NCBI GenBank assembly: GCA_937900975.1
Contig: CALCPC010000698.1
Location: forward strand, 1-12,418
Source: an uncultured Paracoccaceae bacterium
GTDB lineage: Bacteria; Pseudomonadota; Alphaproteobacteria; Rhodobacterales; Rhodobacteraceae
DNA: 12,418 nt
Direction: 5' to 3'
In this document: one piece after another, positions 6,661-12,418 of the stretch
Numbering within the stretch: position 1 is the first letter of the stretch
How the letters are laid out: the number at the start of each line of letters is the position of its first letter
Notes under the pieces: model-generated
Database searches by the model: none
Seen by the model: the letters and a program-made list of their open reading frames with translations, nothing else
What the model was told of the DNA's origin: nothing
Made by a program: the position numbers and the translations under genes

Positions 6661-6690
6661 GTTATAGGGCGCCTGCCCAGATGGCGCCAA
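6661..6690 (-). promoter_or_regulatory. Candidate sigma-70-type promoter for the membrane protein-tlyA pair
   Basis: On the minus strand TTGGCG (6690-6685) and TATAAC (6666-6661) are separated by 18 bases. The start codon at 6582 would follow a leader of roughly 70 bases. Two GGCGCC hexamers (6668-6673 and 6683-6688) could also pair as a 6-bp hairpin with a 9-base loop. The site lies in the 129-base gap after the third ABC gene, so the downstream pair need not depend on the ABC transcript. Confidence 0.35.
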
Positions 6691-6711
6691 GACAAAGCGC
6701 GCATTTGGCCA

Positions 6712-8550
6712 TTATTCCGCGGCGCGCAGGTCCAGAAAACCGCCCGACTGGCGCTGCCAGAACCGCGCATAAAGCCCGCCCGCCGCCAAAAGCGTATCAT
6801 GTTCGCCCTCCTCGGCGATCCGCCCCTCCGCCATGACGATGATTCGGTCCATCGCCGCGATGGTCGACAGCCGGTGCGCGATGGCAATAACGGTCTTGCC
6901 TTCCATCACCTCCGACAGCGCCTTCTGGATCTCGGCCTCCACTTCGCTGTCCAGCGCGGACGTCGCCTCGTCCAGAACCAAAAGCGGCGCATCCTTCAAG
7001 ATCGCGCGCGCCAGCGCGATCCGCTGGCGCTGACCGCCGGACAGCTTCACGCCGCGCTCACCCAGATGAGCGTCATAGCCGCGGTTGCCGTGCAGATCCT
7101 CAAGCCCTGCGATAAAGTCATGGGCCGAGGCGCGGGCTGCGGCGGCCGCGACCTCCGCGTCGGTGGCGTCGGCCCGGCCATAGCGGATGTTTTCCCGCGC
7201 CGGACGGTTGAACATCGCCGTTTCTTGCCGCACCACGGCGATCTGGCGGCGCAGCGCATCTTGGTCGAGGTCGCGCAGATCCTGACCGCCGAGCGTGATG
7301 CGCCCGGCCTCCACATCGTAAAGGCGCAACAAAAGCGACACCACCGTCGTCTTGCCCGCGCCAGAGGCGCCGACCAGCGCCACCTTCTCACCCGGGCGCA
7401 CGGCGAGCGAAAAGTCGTGCAGGGCCGGCGTCCCCTCCTTGCCATAGTTAAAATGCACCTTTTCAAACGCAACGCTGGCGTCGTTGGCGCTGGGTTGCCG
7501 GGCGTCGGGACGGTTGGCGATCTCGTGCGGTGGGGACAGCGTGCGGATGCCGTCCTCCACCTCGCCGATATTGGCAAAGATCCCGAGCGCGGTGAAACTG
7601 ACCCAGCCCGACATCTGCGCCAGACGCGTCGCGATCAGGCCCGAGATGGCAATGTCGCCGGCGGTGGCAAGACCCGCTTGCCAGAGCGCAAAGGTATAGC
7701 CGATCAGGATCACCGGCAGCGTGCCGGCCAACATGGACAGCGCCAGGCGAAGCCCAACCACCAGATTTCCAAAGTTCAGCGCCGCCCGGCGGTAGGTGCC
7801 CAGTGCCTCGATCGCGGCGCGATCCTCATGCGCGCCGTGGCTGAAAAGCTTGACCGTGGCGATGTTGGTGATCGTGTCGACGATTTGCCCCGTCACCATC
7901 GCCCGCGCCCCCGCCCGCGCGCGGGAGCGGACGCGGATGCGCGGGATAAACCACCGGATCAGCAGGACATAGCACGCGAGCCAAACCAGCAGCACGGCGG
8001 TCAGCCGGATGTCCACCGCACCCATCAGCGCCATCGCGCCCAGCGCCGAGGCGATGGCAAAGCCCATGATGTTGCAGGTCTCGACCACAATGTCGGTTAC
8101 CGCGCGGGCGCATTGCTGGGCCTTCTGCGCAATCCGCCCGGCGAAATCGTCGTCGAAAAAGCGCATCGATTGGCCAAGCGTGTAGCGGTTCAGCCGGGTG
8201 AGGACCAGCGGGTAAAGGTTCGGCCCCAGTGCCACGGACGTCATCGAGGCGTTCAACGCCATCAGCACCGGGCGGATGGCAAAGAAAAACAGCGCAATCG
8301 CGGTCAGTGGCAGCGCGTAATCGGACAGGAAACTTGGCCCCGTCGCCTGCGCCCGATCAATCGCCCAACCGATAAAAAACGCCGACAGGATCTCGGTCAG
8401 ACCGACAAAAATCGAAATGCCAAGCGCGAGTGAGACGGTGGGCATGGCCCCGTCGAGGCTCCACCGCATAAACGGCAGAAGCTGCCGGGGCATCGGCCCT
8501 TTCGCGGGTTGTGTCGGCGCAACCAGGTTGCCAATGGCGGTTAGGATCAT
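6712..8550 (-). CDS. ABC exporter half-transporter C (membrane domain fused to ATPase)
   Basis: Fused permease-ATPase of the exporter type (ABCB/MsbA-like architecture); substrate unknown. Residues about 37-330 carry six predicted helices, the first at 37-60 (VSLALGISIFVGLTEILS). The ATPase has Walker A GASGAGKTT (394-402, K400), Q-loop Q442, signature LSGGQ (503-507), Walker B LLVLDE (D527, E528), D-loop SALD and H559 in IAHRLST. All catalytic residues are intact. It ends with the tail RQSGGFLDLRAAE, a motif shared with its two neighbours. The 612 residues are a normal length. The ATG at 8550 lies 11 bases after the stop of the preceding gene, with TGAGGT spanning that stop as ribosome-binding site. 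It may act as a homodimer or pair with transporter A; the sequence does not decide. Confidence 0.93.
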   Translation of the reverse strand: MILTAIGNLVAPTQPAKGPMPRQLLPFMRWSLDGAMPTVSLALGISIFVGLTEILSAFFIGWAIDRAQATGPSFLSDYALPLTAIALFFFAIRPVLMALNASMTSVALGPNLYPLVLTRLNRYTLGQSMRFFDDDFAGRIAQKAQQCARAVTDIVVETCNIMGFAIASALGAMALMGAVDIRLTAVLLVWLACYVLLIRWFIPRIRVRSRARAGARAMVTGQIVDTITNIATVKLFSHGAHEDRAAIEALGTYRRAALNFGNLVVGLRLALSMLAGTLPVILIGYTFALWQAGLATAGDIAISGLIATRLAQMSGWVSFTALGIFANIGEVEDGIRTLSPPHEIANRPDARQPSANDASVAFEKVHFNYGKEGTPALHDFSLAVRPGEKVALVGASGAGKTTVVSLLLRLYDVEAGRITLGGQDLRDLDQDALRRQIAVVRQETAMFNRPARENIRYGRADATDAEVAAAAARASAHDFIAGLEDLHGNRGYDAHLGERGVKLSGGQRQRIALARAILKDAPLLVLDEATSALDSEVEAEIQKALSEVMEGKTVIAIAHRLSTIAAMDRIIVMAEGRIAEEGEHDTLLAAGGLYARFWQRQSGGFLDLRAAE

Positions 8551-8561
8551 GGCGTCTTACC

Positions 8562-10396
8562 TCATTCTGCTGCCCTATCGGTGGCAAGGAACCCACCCGA
8601 TTGCCGCTGCCAAAACCCGGCATAGGCGCCGCCGAGATCCAGAAGATCGGCGTGCTGGCCTTCCTCGACAATCTTGCCGTCCGCCAGTACCACGATCCGG
8701 TCCATGGCTGCGATGGTCGACAACCGATGCGCGATGGCGATGACGGTCTTGCCTGCCATCACGTCGGCCAGTGCCGCCTGGATCTCTGCCTCAACTTCGC
8801 TGTCGAGCGCGGATGTCGCCTCATCCAGCACCAGGACGGGCGCGTCCTTTAGGATCGCGCGGGCCAGTGCAATGCGTTGGCGTTGTCCGCCCGACAGCTT
8901 TACGCCCCGCTCCCCCAGCCGGGCGTCGTACGCGCTGCGCCCGCGGTAATCCCGCAACCCAAGGATAAACTCATGGGCCGAGGCCCGGCGCGCCGCGGCC
9001 TCAACCTCTACCGCAGTCGCGTCCGGTTTGCCATAGCGGATGTTTTCGAAGGCAGAGCGGTTGAACATCGTCGTCTCTTGCCGGACGACGCTGATTTGGC
9101 GGCGGAGTGCGGCCTGGCTGATGTCGCGGATATCTGTGCCGTCGAGCCTGACCGACCCGGCCTCCACATCGTAAAGACGCAGCAAAAGCGAGGTCACGGT
9201 GGACTTGCCCGCGCCCGACGCGCCCACCAGCGCCAGCTTTTGCCCCGCCGGCACGTGGAGCGAGAAATCGCTCAACGCCCGGCCTGCGCCGTCATAGGCA
9301 AAGGTGACGCGGTCGAACGCGATCTCGCCATCCGCCTTTGTGACGGCCCTGGCCGGTCTGCGGTCGGTGATCTCATGCGCTGGCGCCAGCGTGTCGATCC
9401 CGTCCTCGACCTCGCCGAGATTGGCAAAGATCGACACCAGCGCAAAGCTGACGCGGTTGGTCACCTGGGACAGCCGCACCGCCACCATCGCGGCCAGCGC
9501 GATATCGCCTGTGCTGGCCGCCCCAATCGACCAAAGCCAAACCGCAAGACTGATCGCAAGCAGCGGCAGCGTCCCGGCCAGCGTGGTGAGAAAGAAGCGA
9601 AACAGCGCGGTGAGGGAGCCGAAGGCGACCGCGCGGCTGCGAAACCCTTCCAAAGCATCGAGCGCGGCGCGATCCTCATGCGCGTCATGGGCAAACAGCT
9701 TGACAGTCGAGATATTCGACAGCGTGTCGACGATTTGCCCGGTGACGACCGTCCGCGCCTCGGCCCGCGCTTTTGAGCGCGTTTGCACCCGCGGGATGAA
9801 ATAGGCGATCAGAAAGCCATAGATCGAAAGCCACAGCGAAAACGCGCCGAGCAACCGCCAATCGACAGTGCCAAAAAGCAGAACGGCGCCAAGAAACATC
9901 GCCGCCGTGTAGATGACCGTGTCGATCCCCTCGATGATCACATCGGTCAGCGCGCGGCTGGTTTGCATCGCCTTTTGGCTGATCCGCCCGGCGAAATCGT
10001 TCTCGAAATACCGCATCGAATGGCCCAGCGTGTGGCGGTTGATACGGCTGAGGATCAGCGCAAAAAGATGCGGTCCGATCAGGACGGAGGTCATGGCCGC
10101 ATCGGCGGCAAACAGGACCGGACGCAGCAGCAAAAAGACCAGCGCGCCAACCAGGAACACCGGCCAAAGCTCTGCCACGGCACCAAGGCCCGCGGCCTCG
10201 GCCCGGTCGATGGCATATCTTGTGAACCGGTCAGCCCGGTTGCGATGCTGATCGCCACCGCCAACAGGATGCCACGCTCGGCCCCGCGCACCGCCCACCG
10301 CGAAAACGGCCAGATCCCTTCAGCCGGCGGTGGACCGGCCGCCGGCTGAAAGGCATCGATCAGGCCCAGAAGGCGCGCGCGGGCGGCCCCGATCAT
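8562..10396 (-). pseudogene. ABC exporter half-transporter B, frameshifted in its first membrane helix
   Basis: The start codon at 10396 overlaps the stop of gene A as ATGA. The first 56 codons read as a normal N-terminal domain (GILLAVAISIATGLT). The frame then runs into an unrelated stop near 10091. From the codon at 10214 another frame reads YAIDRAEAAG and continues to a complete permease and ATPase, with Walker A GASGAGKST near 9205-9230, LSGGQRQ near 8880-8900, Walker B VLVLDE, and the tail RQSGGFLATDRAAE. Between GLT and AIDR transporter B has 14 bases where A and C both encode 10 residues (30 bases), a deficit of 16. Everything else aligns without gaps, apart from 4 extra N-terminal residues. 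The repaired product would be about 616 residues. As it stands, no full-length protein can be made. A sequence error would have to have dropped 16 bases, which is unlikely but checkable. Confidence 0.88.
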
Positions 10397-12231
10397 TCAG
10401 CCGCCGCAGCGCCGAGAAATCCGCCCGACTGCCGCGCCCAAAAGCCGGCATATGTGCCGCCCTTTTCCATCAAGGCGGCGTGGCTGCCATCCTCTAGGAT
10501 GCGGCCCTGATCCATAACGATAATCCGGTCCATCCGGGCGATGGTGCTAAGCCTGTGGGCAATCGCGATCACGGTCTTTCCTTCCATCACGCCGTAAAGC
10601 GTGTTTTGGATCGCCGCCTCGACCTCGCTGTCGAGTGCCGAGGTGGCCTCGTCTAGGATCAAAATAGGGGCGTCCTTCAGAATGACACGCGCAATCGCGA
10701 TGCGCTGGCGCTGGCCGCCCGACAGCTTGACGCCGCGCTCCCCAACATAAGCGTTGTACCCTGTCCGCCCCTTCGGATCCTGAAGGTCTTGGATAAAGGC
10801 ATGCGCCTCCGCCCGCTCAGCCGCGGCGACCATCTCGGCCTCCGACGCCTCGGGCCGCCCGTAAAGGATGTTGGCCCGGATCGATCGGTGCAGCAGAGAG
10901 TTGTCCTGCGTCACCATGCCGATCGCGCCGCGCAGGCTTTCCTGGCTGACGGCGCTGACATTCTGAGCATCGATCAGGATTTGGCCCGTCTCGGCGTCGC
11001 GAAACCGCAAAAGCAGGTTGACCAGGCTCGACTTGCCCGCGCCCGAGCGTCCGACAAGCCCCACCTTTTGGCCCGGCGGGATGGTCAGCGACACATCGTC
11101 CAGACCGCCTTGCCCTTTGCCGTAATGGTGGCTGACGCCCTCATAGCGGATCTCGCCGCGGGGGACGTGAAGCGCCGGCGCCCCCGGCGCATCGGTCACG
11201 TCATGGGGCACCGAGATAGAGCGCAGCCCCTCCCGCATCACGCCGGCATGCTCAAAAAGCCGGATGACGACCCACATGATCCCACCCGACATCCCGTGCA
11301 GGCGGATGGGCAGCGCGGCGGCGGCGGCCACTTCGCCCGTTGACACGACGCCCGCGGTCCACAGCCACAAGGCCGGGCCGACAACGCCTACGATCAACAG
11401 CCCGTTGATGGCGTTTAGGCCAAAGCTAAGCTCCGTCATCAACCGCAAGAACCGCTGCAACCGCAGGCGATGACGGCGCAACGCGGATTGCGTATACGCC
11501 TCCTCCCGCCGGCTGTCGGCGAACAGCTTCACGGTTTCGATGTTGGTATAGCTGTCGACGATGCGCCCCGTCACCAGGCTGCGCGCGTCCGACCATTTCT
11601 CGGACGCCGTTGCGACGCGGCGGGCGATGAACTGGACGTACCAGCTGTAAAGCCCCAGCCAGATGAGCATCGGGATCGCCAGTCGCGGATCGATTTGGCC
11701 CAGGACCAGTGTCGCGCCGACGACATAGGTCATCGCGTACCACAGCGCTTCGAACGTCATGTAGGTGCTGTCCTCCACCGCCGGGCCCATCTGCATGACC
11801 CGGTTCGACAGACGCCCCGCGAAATCGTTCTGAAAAAACGCACTCGACTGGCCCAGCATGTGCCGATGGGCCCGCCAGCGCACCAGATCCTGGATGTTGC
11901 CGGCCAGGCTTTGCTCCAACAAAAGGTGGTTGCTGCCAAACAGGAACGGGCGCAGGAACAGAATCAAAAGCCCGATGATCAAAAGCTCGGACCCGTGGAT
12001 GCCGAAAAAGCTTTCGACACCGGTCTCCCCCATCATATCGATGACGCGCCCCGAGTAGAATATCAGCCCGGCCTCGACGATGGCGACCACCATGCCGGAC
12101 AGCGCAATCCAGGGCATCACCCCGTAGAATGGCTGCCAAACGCTTTTGAGATAGGCGAAAAGCATGGCGGGCGGGGTCCGCGCGACATAGGTTTGAAACG
12201 GATCGACAAGGTTTTCAAAGCGGCGAAACAT
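10393..12231 (-). CDS. ABC exporter half-transporter A (membrane domain fused to ATPase)
   Basis: Exporter-type half-transporter; substrate unknown. An N-terminal ENLVDPFQTY segment and a helix at about 41-60 precede the six-helix domain. The ATPase has GRSGAGKSS (394-402, K400), Q442, LSGGQ (503-507), LILDE (D527, E528) and H559, all at the same residue numbers as in transporter C. Both are 612 residues, which supports the ATG at 12231. Two upstream ATGs (12240 and 12297) are in frame, but the AGGA at about 12244-12241 lies 9 bases before the 12231 ATG and touches the 12240 one. It ends with RQSGGFLGAAAAE. It is clearly less similar to B and C than those are to each other, with aromatic-rich helices (WLGLYSWYVQF). 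It is first in the minus-strand array and its stop overlaps the start of B. Confidence 0.93.
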   Translation of the reverse strand: MFRRFENLVDPFQTYVARTPPAMLFAYLKSVWQPFYGVMPWIALSGMVVAIVEAGLIFYSGRVIDMMGETGVESFFGIHGSELLIIGLLILFLRPFLFGSNHLLLEQSLAGNIQDLVRWRAHRHMLGQSSAFFQNDFAGRLSNRVMQMGPAVEDSTYMTFEALWYAMTYVVGATLVLGQIDPRLAIPMLIWLGLYSWYVQFIARRVATASEKWSDARSLVTGRIVDSYTNIETVKLFADSRREEAYTQSALRRHRLRLQRFLRLMTELSFGLNAINGLLIVGVVGPALWLWTAGVVSTGEVAAAAALPIRLHGMSGGIMWVVIRLFEHAGVMREGLRSISVPHDVTDAPGAPALHVPRGEIRYEGVSHHYGKGQGGLDDVSLTIPPGQKVGLVGRSGAGKSSLVNLLLRFRDAETGQILIDAQNVSAVSQESLRGAIGMVTQDNSLLHRSIRANILYGRPEASEAEMVAAAERAEAHAFIQDLQDPKGRTGYNAYVGERGVKLSGGQRQRIAIARVILKDAPILILDEATSALDSEVEAAIQNTLYGVMEGKTVIAIAHRLSTIARMDRIIVMDQGRILEDGSHAALMEKGGTYAGFWARQSGGFLGAAAAE

Positions 12232-12248
12232 AGCGGTCATTCCTGCGG

Positions 12249-12416
12249 TCAGGGGCGGTGGAAAAGCAGCGGAGAACGAAGCGCGGGCCAGGGCCAAAAC
12301 CGGCGCCCCCGGGGCGCCGTCGCTGGCGCGCCCCCCGGGGGAGGCTCTGGTGCGGGGCCCAGGGCGGTCTCCGGCACGGGTGTGGCGCGCGCCTCCGGCA
12401 CGGGTGTGGCGGGCGC
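12249..12416 (-). CDS. Possible C-terminal tail of a gene beyond the right edge, proline-rich
   Basis: One minus-strand frame enters from the edge and ends at TGA (12251-12249), giving 55 residues. It begins APATPVPE ARATPVPE, an exact octapeptide-type repeat matching the 24-bp DNA repeat, then a Pro/Gly/Ala stretch and a final WPWPALRSPLLFHRP. If real, it stops 18 bases before the ATG of transporter A. All three minus frames are open here because of the GC content, so coding is not proven; the repeat period being a multiple of three is the main hint. It also crosses a strong hairpin that looks like a terminator, which speaks against it. Confidence 0.3.
   Translation of the reverse strand, partial: APATPVPEARATPVPETALGPAPEPPPGGAPATAPRGRRFWPWPALRSPLLFHRP
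12297..12319 (-). terminator. Strong GC hairpin followed by a T-run upstream of transporter A
   Basis: CGGCGCCCC (12301-12309) and GGGGCGCCG (12311-12319) form a 9-bp inverted repeat with almost no spacer, so three or more bases must open as a loop. On the minus strand it is followed by GTTTTGG. It could end a transcript from the right or act as an attenuator in the leader of the ABC array. Confidence 0.4.
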
Positions 12417-12417
12417 C
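12370..12417. repeat. 24-bp tandem repeat, two units
   Basis: The unit beginning TCCGGCACGGGTGTGGCG at 12370 is repeated at 12394 with one base changed (C to G) in the unit. The array may continue beyond the edge. A period of 24 bases would encode an eight-residue repeat. Confidence 0.8.
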
Positions 12418-12418
12418 T

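Noticed and set aside
6409..8433. A 674-residue open frame on the plus strand.
   Set aside because: It is antisense to transporter C and the membrane protein, and its translation is rich in Arg, His, Gln and Asp with no domain. The minus-strand genes explain the sequence.
8877..9776. A plus-strand open frame of 299 residues, with others opposite A and B.
   Set aside because: Antisense shadows of the ABC genes; the same kind of low-complexity Arg/Gln/His-rich translation appears opposite all three transporters.
10205..10235. Programmed ribosomal frameshifting in transporter B.
   Set aside because: There is no slippery run at the junction, and even a perfect shift would leave helix 1 about five residues short compared with A and C. 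A deletion fits better.

Overview
The base composition (high GC with GC-rich third codon positions) and the protein sequences point to an alphaproteobacterium, most likely of the Rhodobacterales. No rRNA, tRNA, CRISPR array or replication origin was seen. Nearly everything right of position 5440 is read on the minus strand. The left half mixes orientations and has looser spacing.

Layout from the left. An IS1595-family transposase (minus) runs off the left edge at base 1. It begins at 653, just behind a strong inverted repeat. Next is an unrecognised 465-residue protein (750-2147, minus) whose C-terminal end looks like part of a GT-B glycosyltransferase fold. Divergent from it is a type II haloacid dehalogenase-like hydrolase (2332-3024, plus). 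A gene-free stretch of almost 490 bases follows. Then comes an RlmD/TrmA-type iron-sulfur RNA m5U methyltransferase (3512-4708, minus), bracketed by two direct copies of an intergenic repeat about 90 bp long. A VOC (glyoxalase-like) gene at 4996-5366 (plus) has lost an internal block and changed frame. A small single-helix membrane protein and TlyA, an rRNA 2'-O-methyltransferase, form a tightly coupled pair (6582 to 5448, minus) with their own candidate promoter.

The right half (12231 to 6712, minus) is an array of three complete-length ABC exporter half-transporters (six-helix domain plus ATPase domain), called A, B and C here in transcription order. A and C are intact and exactly equal in length (612 residues). 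B starts on the stop codon of A, but it is 16 nt short in its first membrane helix compared with both neighbours and therefore frameshifted. B and C resemble each other more than A, which suggests duplication followed by loss of B. Upstream of A, to the right edge, lies a GC-rich leader. It holds a 24-bp tandem repeat, which may encode a proline-rich protein tail, and a strong hairpin followed by a T-run.

I found no convincing new multi-gene system. The best leads are the two deletion-inactivated genes, the repeat pair around the RlmD gene, the operator-like inverted repeat before the transposase, and the unrecognised 465-residue protein. Family assignments are from memory of motifs, without database searches.
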